Shown here: piece after piece, positions 1 to 8,295 of the stretch
Layout of the letters: the number at the start of each line of letters is the position of its first letter
How positions within the stretch are numbered: position 1 is the stretch's first letter
Assembly: GCF_009650215.1 (NCBI RefSeq)
Contig: NZ_CP045851.1
Span: 3,003,001-3,067,000 of the forward strand
Reading direction: 5' to 3'
DNA: 64,000 bases
Origin: Actinomarinicola tropica
GTDB lineage: Bacteria; Actinomycetota; Acidimicrobiia; Acidimicrobiales; SKKL01
Position numbers and translations under genes: made by a program
Notes under the pieces: model-generated
What the model saw: the letters and a program-made list of their open reading frames with translations, nothing else
The model's database searches: none
What the model was told of the DNA's origin: nothing

Positions 1-650
1 TCGCGGCCGTAGGTGTGCTTGAGGTCCTCGGCGAACCCCTGGTTGTCGAGGAGGGCCTTGAAGATCTCGGCGTTGGTGTCCATCCGGCCGAGCACGACGT
101 TCATGAACTTCGTGGCGAACACGATCATGAAGTTCTCGAACGTGTTTGCCTTCGCCGCGGCGACGAGCTCGGGGTCGCTTGACCAGTCGCCCTTGAACTG
201 CTCGAAGAGCAGGGCGTCGGTGATCGAGAGTTGGAAGCCGTACTTCTCGTTGAGCCGACCCACGATGGCGGAGAGCCGCTCGGTCTGCGGGTCACCGGCG
301 GGACCGGCTCCCTCTCCGGGGAAGGCGTCGAGCGGACCGGTGGCGTTGTCGGCGCTGGCGGCGTCGACGGTGCCTCGAGCCTCGATGCGGAGGTGGGTGA
401 GCTCCACTTCGGAGCCGAGGTCGATCCCGGCGGCGCCGCTCCGAGCTGGCAGGTCGGCCAGTAGTGAGCGGGCGAACACGTAGAGCTTCTCGAGGTCGGT
501 GTCGGTCCAGTCGACGATCTGGGAGAGGAACGCGTAGGCCCGGCCATACGCCTGGAGGTCGCTGCGGAACTGGTCTTGATCGCTCTCGTCGAGTTCGTCT
601 GTGAAGCGCTGCCGCGGCCCCGCGAGCGCGGCGTAGAGGGCGCCGTTGCG
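1..650 (-). pseudogene. Type I restriction enzyme R subunit fragment (HsdR C-terminal region)
   Basis: Read on the minus strand, one frame is open from about 650 to the window edge, giving about 216 residues with no start or stop. The segments FTDELDESDQDQFRSDLQAY and FATKFMNVVLGRMDTNAEIF resemble the helical C-terminal region of HsdR, the ATP-dependent translocase/nuclease subunit of type I restriction systems. The motor and nuclease domains are missing because the frame starts abruptly where a P-type ATPase reading frame ends (about 651). The 3' end of the gene lies outside the window. No hsdM or hsdS is visible here. It is probably a non-functional remnant brought in by rearrangement; the family assignment is from memory of these motifs. 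Confidence 0.6.
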
Positions 651-651
651 C

Positions 652-2040
652 GGCGGCGTCGTTGACGCCGTCGCCGACGTACACCACTCGATGCCCGTCG
701 ACGCCGAGTCGGCGGATGGCGTCGGCCTTGCCGTCCGGCAGGAGGTCGTAAGCGTGGTGGTCGATGCCGACGGCAGTCGCGACCCGGCTGGCGCTGGTGA
801 TGCGGTCGCCGGTGAGGAGCCAGGTCTCACGCACCCCTCCATCGACGAGACACGCGACGGTGCAACTGGCTTCGACGCGGATCTCGTCGTCAAGCGTGAG
901 TCGGGCGCGGAGCGTGCCGTCGACCTCGATGCCGACGACGGTGTTGGCGTCGCCGGAATCGAGGTCACCGAGGAGTGCCGCGCCTCCGACCCGGACCCGT
1001 CGGCTGTCCACAGTGGCCTGTACGCCGCGCGAGGGAATCAACTCGACGTCGGTCGCTTCGGCGAGCGCAATGCCTCGTTCGGTGGCGGCGGTGACGATGG
1101 CCTGGCCGATGGGGTGTTCACTCCAGCGTTCAGCCGCCGCTGCGAGGCCGAGCAACGTGTCCTCGTCGAGTTGGTCGGCTGTGCCGGAGCGGCCGGAAAC
1201 GAGGGCGATGTCGACCACCTGGGGGGAGCCGATGGTGATGGTGCCGGTCTTGTCGAACGCGGCGAGGTCGACGGCGGCCAACCGTTCGAGGACCGCGCCG
1301 CCACGGATGAGGACGCCGTGTCGGGCGGCGGCGGCGAGCGCGGAGAGCGTGGTGGGCATGGTGGCGAGCACCACGGCGCAAGGGGATGCCACGACGAGGA
1401 AGGTCATGATCCGCATCACCGTGTCCTCGGTGGTCCACCCCCACCACCACGGCCCCACGACGACGAGGAGCACGGCGGTCGCGACGACACCGATCGAGTA
1501 GCGCTGCTCGAATCGCTCGATGAACAGTTGTGTGGGCGGCTGCTGTTCGATGGCCTCGTCCACTGCGGCGGCAAGGCGCGCCAAGGTGCTGTCGGCGGTC
1601 ACCTCGGTCGCCTCCACGACCAGGGCACCTTCGGTGACCGTCGCCCCGGCGAAGACCGTCCGGCCCGCAACCTTGCGAACCGGGAGCGGTTCGTCCGTGA
1701 GCGAGGACTCGTCGACAGCTGCCTCCCCGTCAACCACGACCCCGTCGCTCGGAATGCGGGCACCTGGTCGGACGAGGACCCGGTCGCCGACCAGCAGGTC
1801 GTCAGGCGCGACGTGAGTCGTCCCGCCATCCGCTTCGAGTCGCTCAGCCGACTCGGGGGCGTCGACCAGCAGAGCCCGCACGCCCGCTGCAGTGCGCTCG
1901 GTCGCCGCCTCTTCGAGTGCCCCGGTGGTCGCGAAGATGAAGATCAGCAACGAACCATCTCGCCACTGACCGAGCATCGCTGCCGCGACCGCGGCCACGA
2001 CCATCAACAGGTCGACATCGAGACGCCTAGCCACGATCTT
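652..2040 (-). pseudogene. Truncated P1B-type heavy-metal-transporting ATPase
   Basis: About 460 residues of a metal-pumping P-type ATPase. Visible in order are an actuator loop (DGEAAVDESSLTDEPLPV), a membrane metal site SPCAVVLATMP, the phosphorylation motif DKTGTIT, the nucleotide-binding SEHPIGQA, and the hinge GDGVNDA. An SPC rather than CPC site suggests the P1B-4 (Co/Zn-type) group, which is an inference. The gene is broken at both ends. The N-terminal helices and any metal-binding domain are lost at the IS1380 border near 2045, where a stop lies just upstream in frame. After GVNDAA the frame changes into the HsdR fragment, so the last helices are missing. It cannot make a working pump. 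Confidence 0.85.
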
Positions 2041-2045
2041 TCACA

Positions 2046-3241
2046 GCGGGCCTGAGTCGGCTCGCGAAAAGCCCTCCTGACCTGGGATGATGTGGGTCGT
2101 CGAACACACATCAGAACCCCAGAATCAAGAGGGCTTTCATCGTGGAATCTACCAGGCTCGCTTCGCCGCGGACCGTGACCGGCAACGCGGAGGTGCTCGT
2201 GTCCCGGGGCGGGCTTGTGTGGCTCGCCGAGACCGCTGATCTGTGCGGGCTGACCGCCGGGCTCGACGACGCGTTCGCCGGGCTCCCGCGTCGTGTTCAT
2301 CGGCCGGGCCGCACCATGGGCCAGATGGTGTTGGCGCTTGCCGATGGCGCCACGGCGTTGTCGGACATCGCGGTGTTGCGCAACCAGCCCGCGATCGCCG
2401 GGAAGGTGCCGTCGGACCCGACGGTGTGGCGCACGTTCAACGCCGTCGGCCCGACGGAGCTTCGCGGACTCGCTCGTTCCCGCGCCGTGGCCCGCGAGCG
2501 GGCGTGGGCGGCCGGCGCCGGCCCTGACGGCGAGGATCTGGTGATCGACATCGACGCCACGATCGTGACGACCAAGGCGGACAAGCAGGACGCGGCGCCG
2601 ACCTACAAGCGCACCTACGGGCACCACCCCTTGTTGGCGATGGCCGGTGACTGCGACGAGGTCCTCGCCGGGATGATGCGGCCCGGCAACGCCGGCGCCA
2701 ACACCGCGGTCGACCACATCGTCGTGCTGGAACACGCGATCGCCGCGCTCCCGCCCGAGTGGCGCGTCGGGCACCGCCGCGGTGACCACCGCGACGACGC
2801 GGCCAAAGAACTGGTCGTGCGAGCTGATTCTGCAGGCGCGTCGCACTGGCTCGCCGAGGACTGCCGGGCCCGCAACATCGGCTTCTCGATCGGCTACCAG
2901 ATCGACGAACGCGTCCGCGACGGCCTCTTGTTCATCGACGACAACACCTGGCAACCAGCGACCGACGGCCACGGCGCACTGCGTCCCGGCGCCGAGGTCG
3001 TCGAACTCACCGACCACGTGAACCTCGCCGCATGGCCGACCGGGACCCGCCTCATCGTGCGCCGCGAGACCCCACACCCCGGCGCGCAGCTCACCCTGTT
3101 CGACACCATCGAAGGCAAGCGCCACACCGCGTTCATCACCGACGACACCGACGACGACATCGCCAGCCTCGAGCTGTTCCAACGCCGCCGCGCCCGCGCC
3201 GAGAACGTCATCCGCGACACCAAAGCCTGCGGGCTCGCGAA
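2046..3241. mobile_element. IS1380-family insertion sequence, right part deleted
   Basis: The element starts close to 2046, within the ATPase gene, and holds one transposase reading rightwards from 2142. Its right part is missing: the transposase is cut at 3241 exactly where the terminal inverted repeat of the next element begins, and the missing part does not reappear beyond that element. The left boundary is set by where ATPase similarity stops and is uncertain by a few bases; I did not find a paired terminal repeat. Confidence 0.7.
2142..3241 (+). pseudogene. IS1380-family transposase, C-terminally truncated
   Basis: About 366 residues of an IS1380-type DDE transposase. The segments VIDIDATIVTTKADKQDAAP and YKRTYGHHPLLA contain the first catalytic Asp region, and VVRADSAGASHWLAEDC the second. 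The C-terminal part reaches AENVIRDTKACGLANVP, which carries the third acidic residue, and then runs into foreign sequence. Family members are usually about 450-480 residues, so roughly a hundred are missing. The frame reads on to 3305 through IS3 end sequence, but those residues are not part of the protein family. The ATG at 2142 follows a run of AAGAGGGCTTTC. Probably inactive. Confidence 0.85.
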
Positions 3242-3250
3242 TGTCCCGCT

Positions 3251-4189
3251 TCAGGAATCTGGCTCAGTTTCGGGGTGGGGAAAGTTGGGTGGGGTGGTCA
3301 GGTAGACGTCTCGGGGGAGGCGCCAGTCGAGGGCCTCGTGGGGTCGGCGGGTGTTGAAGATCTGGCGTTGGTGCTCGACATGGCGGGCGAGGTCGATGCC
3401 GTCATCGATGTCGTGGCGGTAGAGCTGTTCGTACTTCAGGGTGCCGAACCCGCGCTCGCGCACGCCGTTGGTGCCGGGTGATCGGTGACGGGTCCGGACA
3501 TGGGTCAGCTCGGGTCTGGACGCGATGAACCGGGCGAACGCGGCGGAGCGGAAGGCGGGGCCGTTGTCGGTGACGACCACGACGGGGTGGATCTCGCCGG
3601 TGAGCGGGTCGCAGATGTCCTCGATGAGTGGCCGGCCGAGGAGCTCTTCGGCTTCGGCGATCGCGGCTTTGACCGCTTCGATGGCGTCGTGGCGCATCTG
3701 GGTGGGTGAGATCCACCGGTCGAACTCGTACTTGGCGACGTAGTCGGCGCATCCGGCGATCTGCCAGCGGCCATCGCGGGTGGTCTCGAACTCAGAGAAG
3801 TCGAGCTGCCACACCTGGTTGCGGTGAGTGGGCGGGTCGACGAACGCCGCCCGCCGGGCCTTCGCGAGCTCGCGACGTTCTCGCTGGTAGCCCGCCGGTT
3901 GCAGCAGGTCGCGTCGTGCCATGGCCCGACGCACCGAGCTCTGCGACACCGGCTGGTCGGGATGGTCGAGGTTGTGCAACGCCCAGATCTTGCGGTGCCC
4001 CCACGCGGGGAACTCCGCAGCGAGCTTCGCCACGGTCGGCTCGATCCGCTCCACCGTCGGCGCCGGCCATGGGCCCTTCGGAGGCTCCCCGGCCATCCAG
4101 CGGGCTCGTTGACGGGTGTAGGTGCGGCGCGGGACCTCGATCAGCTCAGCGAACCGCGAGATGCTCATGCCGGCGTCGGTCCGGATCAT
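3251..4189 (-). CDS. IS3-family transposase OrfB (integrase catalytic domain)
   Basis: A 312-residue transposase of the retroviral-integrase type. An N-terminal helix-turn-helix-like part (FAELIEVPRRTYTRQRARW) is followed by the rve core with its DDE triad in WQLDFSEFE, VVVTDNGPAF and NGVRERGFGTLKYEQLY. The C-terminal FNTRRPHEALDWRLP is typical of the family. It overlaps the end of orfA by 4 bp (ATGA), so it is translated by coupling or as an OrfAB frameshift fusion, as usual for IS3 elements. No internal damage is visible. Confidence 0.9.
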   Translation of the reverse strand: MIRTDAGMSISRFAELIEVPRRTYTRQRARWMAGEPPKGPWPAPTVERIEPTVAKLAAEFPAWGHRKIWALHNLDHPDQPVSQSSVRRAMARRDLLQPAGYQRERRELAKARRAAFVDPPTHRNQVWQLDFSEFETTRDGRWQIAGCADYVAKYEFDRWISPTQMRHDAIEAVKAAIAEAEELLGRPLIEDICDPLTGEIHPVVVVTDNGPAFRSAAFARFIASRPELTHVRTRHRSPGTNGVRERGFGTLKYEQLYRHDIDDGIDLARHVEHQRQIFNTRRPHEALDWRLPRDVYLTTPPNFPHPETEPDS

Positions 4190-4506
4190 CTCGAGGTCCT
4201 CGATGGGGGGAGCAGCTCAGCTGAACGCTTCCACACACGCAGCTCCACATGGGCTTCGCCGAGCGCCGCCTTCACCTCCTCCAGCTCGGCGAGCAGCGCC
4301 CGCTCCCGGCTGTTCGGGCCGGGCTTGCCGCCCTCGGCGACCCCTTGGCGGCCGGCCTCGATGAACTGGCGTTTCCAGTTCGACACGGACTGCTCGGAAA
4401 CCTTCGCTTTGCGGGCAGCGTCGGCGACGCTCAACTCGCCGGCGAGGACCGACAGCACCAGCCGGGTCTTCTCCTCCGGCGGCAACGCACTCGGACGGGG
4501 CATCAA
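4186..4506 (-). CDS. IS3-family OrfA, helix-turn-helix DNA-binding protein
   Basis: 106 residues. The N-terminal half has a transposase-type helix-turn-helix (LSVADAARKAKVSEQSVSNW). The second half is a coiled-coil-like stretch (ERALLAELEEVKAALGEAHV) that in IS3 elements mediates pairing of OrfA with OrfAB. It lies directly upstream of, and overlaps, orfB. It would bind the terminal inverted repeats at 3242 and 4562. Confidence 0.85.
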   Translation of the reverse strand: MMPRPSALPPEEKTRLVLSVLAGELSVADAARKAKVSEQSVSNWKRQFIEAGRQGVAEGGKPGPNSRERALLAELEEVKAALGEAHVELRVWKRSAELLPPSRTSR

Positions 4507-4564
4507 GAACCTCCAGGGTCAGATCAAGCTACGACCTGAGCCGGATTTCCTGAAGCGGGACAGG

Positions 4565-4663
4565 TGGTCCCATCACTGGCGAACGGGTGGTCCCATCACT
4601 GGCGACGAGATGGCCCCATCCCATTGGCGAAACTCACACCCAGGTGGTCCCACCCCACTGGCG
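4565..4663. repeat. Four short repeats, probable remnant terminus of an IS21-like element
   Basis: A unit close to TGGTCCCATCACTGGCGA occurs at 4565 and 4588 (identical), and in diverged form near 4611 and 4644. Clusters of about 20-bp repeats are a known feature of IS21-family ends, where IstA binds. No istA or istB adjoins, so this is read as a leftover end of a deleted element. The M15 peptidase fragment begins directly after the last copy. Confidence 0.5.
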
Positions 4664-4670
4664 GGCGACA

Positions 4671-4862
4671 GAGAAGGGTCTCTACTCCCAAGGGGGACTC
4701 GCGGCTACTCCAGGCACGAGCAACCACGGATGGGGTCTCTCGGTCGACCTCGACCTGAACCCCGCGTCCGAGGCTTGGATGAAGGCGAACGCCCCACGCT
4801 TCGGCTTCGTGGAGGACGTGCCGCGAGAACCGTGGCACTGGACCTACCGACCAGCCCAGTAG
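4671..4862 (+). pseudogene. M15 (VanY/D,D-carboxypeptidase-like) peptidase, C-terminal fragment
   Basis: From EKGLYSQGGLAATPGTSNHG to the stop, about 63 residues match the C-terminal end of the intact M15 peptidase at 31901-32530 almost residue for residue. The fragment keeps the zinc-binding HxxGxxxD motif (NHGWGLSVDLD) and the ExxHW motif (EPWHWTY). The rest of the catalytic domain is absent and replaced by IS-end repeats. This is the tail of a second, diverged copy (for example NPASEAWMKANAPRF against DASGQAWMRDNAWRF), cut by insertion/deletion. It cannot fold as an enzyme. Confidence 0.85.
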
Positions 4863-5159
4863 CTGGCACCCCGTCCGCCGTCGTTCGACTCGGCGGTCGC
4901 CCGGTCGGCCACATGAGTCGTCGACGCACCGACGACACCGATCCCCTGAACGACGAAGGCCCAGATCGCGGCCGCATGGCGGCCCGCTGTGCGGGACCGC
5001 GCCCGACAACGTCAGGCTCCCGGTACAACCTCCAGGGCGCTGCCATCCGCAAGGGTCATCTCATCTGCGATCGCGCTTCTCTTTCGAGGTCCGTGGGCAC
5101 GCCTCCCGAGCCAAGACGATGTGTCGTACGGTCCTCTGATCGGCTGCGACCTCGTGATG
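4863..5159. other. Intergenic, no feature recognised
   Basis: I see no convincing gene, RNA or repeat between the M15 fragment and the convergent small gene that ends at 5160. Open frames crossing it have no family resemblance and no ribosome-binding site. Confidence 0.5.
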
Positions 5160-5462
5160 TCAGCGACCACCGACCATGTCCCGCATCCGACAGAAGTGTG
5201 CTTCGAGTTCGGCGACGAACACGGGATCGGTGAGGGCCTGCTCGAGCTGGGTGTCGTGCCACATGGGGTTGGCTTCGTCGCGCGACATTCCTTGTGTCAT
5301 CGTGAAGGCGGCGTGGAGCTCGTCCTCGGTGTAACGGCTGGTCGCCTCCGCGGGACAGGCGATGTCGGCTGGTTCCTCCTCGACGAAGAAGACGTCATAG
5401 ACGATCAGACCAGCGATGAACGCCACGATGATTGCTATGAGGGTGTAGAGAGTCTTGGTCAC
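5160..5462 (-). CDS. Small single-pass membrane protein, paralogue of the one at 7280
   Basis: 100 residues from a GTG start preceded by GAGGAG. A short N-terminus (VTKTLYT) leads into one hydrophobic helix (LIAIIVAFIAGLIVYDVFFV), then an acidic extracytoplasmic part. The C-terminal half reads MTQGMS, DTQL, DPVFVAELEAHF, RMRDM. It shares this pattern (MTQxMS ... DxQL ... DPxxV ... ExH ... RM) with the protein at 7280-7576, so the two are homologous. I do not recognise a named family; the Met/His content recalls periplasmic metal-binding proteins such as DUF305, but that is only a resemblance. Confidence 0.7.
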   Translation of the reverse strand: MTKTLYTLIAIIVAFIAGLIVYDVFFVEEEPADIACPAEATSRYTEDELHAAFTMTQGMSRDEANPMWHDTQLEQALTDPVFVAELEAHFCRMRDMVGGR

Positions 5463-5533
5463 GGGGCTCCTCTCGTATGCGCTGGTCGACGTCCGGGTCT
5501 GCCGCGGGTTCGGTTGACGGTGGTTGTGACTGA

Positions 5534-5633
5534 TCATGCCGCGTGGGCGGCGGGTGTGTTGTCGGGGGCGAAGGCGAGCTCGAACTCGACGGGGGTGAGC
5601 TTGCCGAGGCCGCGCTGACGGCATCGGGATCGC
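5534..5633 (-). pseudogene. IS3-type transposase C-terminal remnant, split by ISL3
   Basis: The minus-strand frame ends QRGLGKLTPVEFELAFAP and a few more residues, then a stop. RxLGxLTPxEFE is the characteristic last conserved block of IS3-family OrfB (compare LGRLTPIEYE in the remnant at 49102). The ISL3 element is inserted in this frame; the upstream codons continue on its other side from 7041 for a short way. No other part of the transposase remains. Confidence 0.6.
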
Positions 5634-7040
5634 GGCGCTTCGCGTTTCAGCGGGGAGTGACGGTGGCGAGTAGCGCCCAGTTGGGGCGGCCGGCGTAGAG
5701 CAGGGCGCGGACGCGGTAGTGGGCGAAGCGGCGGAACCCGAAGGCCACCCGCTTGACCCTCTTGATGAGGTTGTTGATCGCCTCGGTCGGCCCGTTGGAC
5801 ACGCGAGCCCGGTGCCAGGCGGCGATCTGGTGGCGCCACTTGGTGATGGTGCGGCCGAGCTGGCGGACCTCGGGCGGGCAGGACTCGTCTTGGAGGTCGT
5901 GGCCGAGCCGATCGATGAACTCGGCAGCGACGGTGGGGTCGTCGATGTCGTAGATGCCGCGCACGGTCTCCTTGGCGTGCCACGCGGTGCGGACCTCGCC
6001 TCGGGGGTCACCGGCGTCGAGCAGTCCCAACAGCTTCTCTCTGCCCTTGTCGTCGAGGCGTTCGTCGGCTCGGGTCAACAGCCGCCTGGATCGGTAGAGC
6101 GGGTCGTCCTTGCGGCCCCGATGCCCCAGGGTGTCCTGCTGGACGCGGCGGCGGACCTCGTCGAGGCGCTGGTTGGCGAGCTTGATGAGATGGAACGGGT
6201 CGGCGACCTGGCCGGCGTCGGGCAGCATCGTGTCGAACGCGAGGCGCCACGGCCCCGACAGGTCCAGCACCGCCCAGGCGATCGCGTCACGCCATGTGAC
6301 GGGCATGGCCGCCAACCACGCGCACAGCCCCGCCGAGGAGCGCCCTTCGATCACGTCGAGCAGCTGGCCCGAGGTGACATCGGTGATCGAGGTCGACCAC
6401 GCCTGGGTCCGCCATCGACCCAGCCGGGCGAACAGCACCTCATCGACCCCGAGCGCCGCCACCGCGCCGACCCGTGTCTGGTCGGCGTCGAGCAGCGCGG
6501 TCCCGTAGGCGATCACGGCGTCGTTGATCGCGTGCCAGTCCGCGCCGAGCTCAGCCGCGACATCGGACACGGCCCGGCCGTTGCGGCCGACCTGGCGGGT
6601 CGCCCACCGCCCAGCCCGGTCGGTCACCGACAACCGCGGCGCGGCGATCCGCGGGTCCTCATGGGTCCACGACCCCTGCCGGCACCACCGCCTCGGACAG
6701 CAGAACCGGTGCTTGCGCCACCGCAACGTCACCGGGCGGCCGAAGCAGGTGAGATCGACCAGCTCGACCACCGGCCGGTCCTTGACCCACGCCCGCTCCC
6801 CGCAGTTCGGACAGACCGGCGCGTCCACGATCGACTCGACGGTGATCTCGAGCCGGCCGACCAGCGGCTCGACCACCTCGAGGACCTTCACAGCGCCAAG
6901 ACCGACAAGAAGCTCGCACGCGCGCGTAGCGTTGAACACAGCAGGGGCACCTCGGACTCGACGACGTCAGACATCGCCAAGTTCGCAGGGCCCCTGCTAC
7001 GCGTCAGGGACCCTCACACCCCGCTCATCCGCGAAGCGCC
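5634..7040. mobile_element. ISL3-family insertion sequence, complete, with 8-bp target duplication
   Basis: A 1.41-kb element. The ends match as inverted repeats: inward from the left GGCGCTTCGCG then AGCGGGG, and inward from the right the same blocks. The flanking octamer GGGATCGC is present at 5626-5633 and again at 7041-7048, an 8-bp direct repeat as expected for ISL3. It carries one intact transposase gene. The perfect target duplication and intact ORF indicate a recent insertion with no later rearrangement at this spot. Confidence 0.93.
5647..6939 (-). CDS. ISL3-family transposase
   Basis: 430 residues. It has an N-terminal zinc-ribbon (CPNCGERAWVKDRP and later CCPRRWCRQGSW), a helix-turn-helix region (VSDVAAELGADWHAINDAV), and the DDE catalytic domain with GVDEVLFAR, VLDLSGPW, DPFHLIKLANQRLDEVRR and a terminal SNGPTEAINNLIKRVKRVAF. 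This layout and length are those of ISL3 transposases. The gene fills almost the whole element and shows no disruption. Confidence 0.92.
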   Translation of the reverse strand: MFNATRACELLVGLGAVKVLEVVEPLVGRLEITVESIVDAPVCPNCGERAWVKDRPVVELVDLTCFGRPVTLRWRKHRFCCPRRWCRQGSWTHEDPRIAAPRLSVTDRAGRWATRQVGRNGRAVSDVAAELGADWHAINDAVIAYGTALLDADQTRVGAVAALGVDEVLFARLGRWRTQAWSTSITDVTSGQLLDVIEGRSSAGLCAWLAAMPVTWRDAIAWAVLDLSGPWRLAFDTMLPDAGQVADPFHLIKLANQRLDEVRRRVQQDTLGHRGRKDDPLYRSRRLLTRADERLDDKGREKLLGLLDAGDPRGEVRTAWHAKETVRGIYDIDDPTVAAEFIDRLGHDLQDESCPPEVRQLGRTITKWRHQIAAWHRARVSNGPTEAINNLIKRVKRVAFGFRRFAHYRVRALLYAGRPNWALLATVTPR

Positions 7041-7279
7041 GGGATCGCTCCTGTTGGATCGTAGGAGCCATCAGCACACGGCGGGCTGTTCGTCGGTGAG
7101 CTCCATCGCCGCTCGGAGCCTACGCGTACGCCCCGGCACCAGCTTCGAATCGGATCACTGAGGCTGACCCGATGACCCTCGACGAGGCGGGCGGTGCCGC
7201 TGCCGATGTCCACCTAGGTCTTTGGCCGCTACCGGAGCCTTGGCGTTGAACGGCGCTCGACACTCCAGACCTGGGATGT
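7041..7279. other. Intergenic remnant beyond ISL3
   Basis: Begins with the second copy of the GGGATCGC target duplication and a few codons of the split IS3 transposase remnant (minus-strand IQQERSRC). Past about 7080 I see no gene or repeat. Confidence 0.5.
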
Positions 7280-7576
7280 CTACTGGGCGAGCATCCGGTC
7301 GATGTCTTCCTGGTGTTGTTCGAAGGCACGGACGTAGCCAGGATCCTGTGAGCGCCCAAGCTGCGCATCGTTCCTGTGAACCGGAGCGTTCGGTGTCGAC
7401 ATCTGCTGCGTCATCAAGGCGTCCTGCTGGAGCACCTCGTGGGAATAGCTAGGCGCCGGCCGAGCCGGGACCGCCGACCCGCCCTGCGGCTCGTTTGCAA
7501 GGCCGAGCGCGATGATCCCTGTGAAGAAGAGCCCCGCGAAGACGGCCAGTCGCTTGAAGGTGCGTTCTGCGTTCAT
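7280..7576 (-). CDS. Small secreted or membrane-anchored protein, paralogue of the one at 5160
   Basis: 98 residues. The ATG at 7576 has GGAGG eight bases upstream. A basic N-terminus and hydrophobic segment (LAVFAGLFFTGIIALGLA) act as signal or anchor. The outer part has MTQQMS, HRNDAQL, DPGYVRAFEQHQEDIDRML, matching position by position the conserved residues of the 5160-5462 protein. Both lie leftward, either side of the ISL3 copy, suggesting an old duplication later split by transposition. The conserved Met, His and acidic residues might bind metal, but no function is established. Confidence 0.7.
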   Translation of the reverse strand: MNAERTFKRLAVFAGLFFTGIIALGLANEPQGGSAVPARPAPSYSHEVLQQDALMTQQMSTPNAPVHRNDAQLGRSQDPGYVRAFEQHQEDIDRMLAQ

Positions 7577-7832
7577 CGTCGTCCTCCTGTTGTTCGAGTG
7601 TTTCCTGAGCATCGGACATCTCGAGAACAAGCGCACCGGCGGCAACTACGGATCGTTGCTGCGGCAATCGCGCACTCACCCCGAATCGCGCAGCCACCCG
7701 ATTGGTGACGCTTCGGAGATGACCGGGCTCTGACGGTGGCGGGCGTGGGGGGGGGGGGATCCACCGGGCGTGGCAGGGCCCCGGAGAATCAAGTCCCGAC
7801 ACCCGGGGTGCCGCTCACCTACGCCGTGAAGA

Positions 7833-8066
7833 TCAGTACCGGTGAGCGGCGGGGCGGCCTTCGTCGTGGACGTGGTTGGTATCGCTGCCGTGCTCGGCGC
7901 CTCCATGATCCATGCGACGCATCATGAAGACCATCATCAGCGGGCAGATCGCCACGATGGCGAGCAGCGGCAGGTAGGACAGGACCGGGATTCCCAACGC
8001 TGCGAGAACGACGAAGCCTGCCGCAGCAGCGAACATGAGCTTTGTATGGCTGCCGTGGTTGTGCAT
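7833..8066 (-). CDS. Small membrane protein with His-rich tails (DUF2933-like)
   Basis: 77 residues starting MHNHGSHTK. Two hydrophobic stretches (LMFAAAAGFVVLAALGIPVL and LPLLAIVAICPLMMVFMM) are followed by a His/Asp/Met tail (RRMDHGGAEHG). Small two-helix proteins of this shape with MMxRxxxHG tails are common beside copper-handling genes. The ATG at 8066 is chosen because GAGAGG precedes it; an upstream in-frame start at 8129 lacks a good ribosome site. It points away from the sensor kinase gene, so the region 8067-8295 is a divergent promoter region. Confidence 0.6.
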   Translation of the reverse strand: MHNHGSHTKLMFAAAAGFVVLAALGIPVLSYLPLLAIVAICPLMMVFMMRRMDHGGAEHGSDTNHVHDEGRPAAHRY

Positions 8067-8251
8067 GACGTGCACCTCTCTGGTCGAAGCTGACGTCGTC
8101 ATCGTGTCCCGCTTGCGCCGATGAGGCATCCGGCCTCACTACGGAGTCCGGCTGCGGCCCGATACCGACCCTGCCCAGGCAGACGGAGCGCGTTCATCGA
8201 CGGAGGTGGTGGATTGGCGGACAGCTCGATCCCCCGGCGGCGCCTATGATC

Positions 8252-8268
8252 TACTACACCATGTCATC
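8252..8268. promoter_or_regulatory. Dyad TACTAC-N5-GTCATC, regulon site 1
   Basis: TACTAC (8252-8257), five bases, then GTCATC (8263-8268). It is the most degenerate of eight copies of the island-wide dyad and lies about 28 bp before the preferred start of the sensor kinase gene. If the regulator binds here, it controls its neighbouring two-component operon, possibly by autoregulation. Confidence 0.5.
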
Positions 8269-8295
8269 GATGAGGCTGGCTCGACGCCGGCACCC

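Larger units (their letters stand above)
3242..4562. mobile_element. IS3-family insertion sequence, structurally complete
   Basis: A 1.32-kb element bounded by near-identical terminal inverted repeats. The left end begins TGTCCCGCTTCAGGAA at 3242 and the right end, read inwards from 4562 on the other strand, begins the same way and continues to a shared GGCTCAG. Between them lie two overlapping leftward ORFs of the orfA/orfB type. The flanking bases (left GCGAA, right GGTGG) do not form a target duplication. The right flank is not the rest of the IS1380 copy it abuts, so a deletion or recombination followed insertion. Confidence 0.85.

Noticed and set aside
646-2055. Long plus-strand open frame across the ATPase fragment
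   Set aside because: It is the antisense shadow of the P-type ATPase; the minus strand carries DKTGTIT and GDGVNDA while this frame has no family resemblance.
2004-3182. 392-residue minus-strand frame over the IS1380 transposase
   Set aside because: Shadow of the transposase on the other strand; no motif and no ribosome site.
4596-5009. 137-residue minus-strand frame opposite the M15 fragment
   Set aside because: The plus strand has the M15 motifs NHGWGLSVDLD and EPWHWTY; the minus frame has none.
5113-5131. Partial match to the regulon dyad (AAGAC-N5-GTCGTA)
   Set aside because: Only the right half matches and no gene starts beside it.
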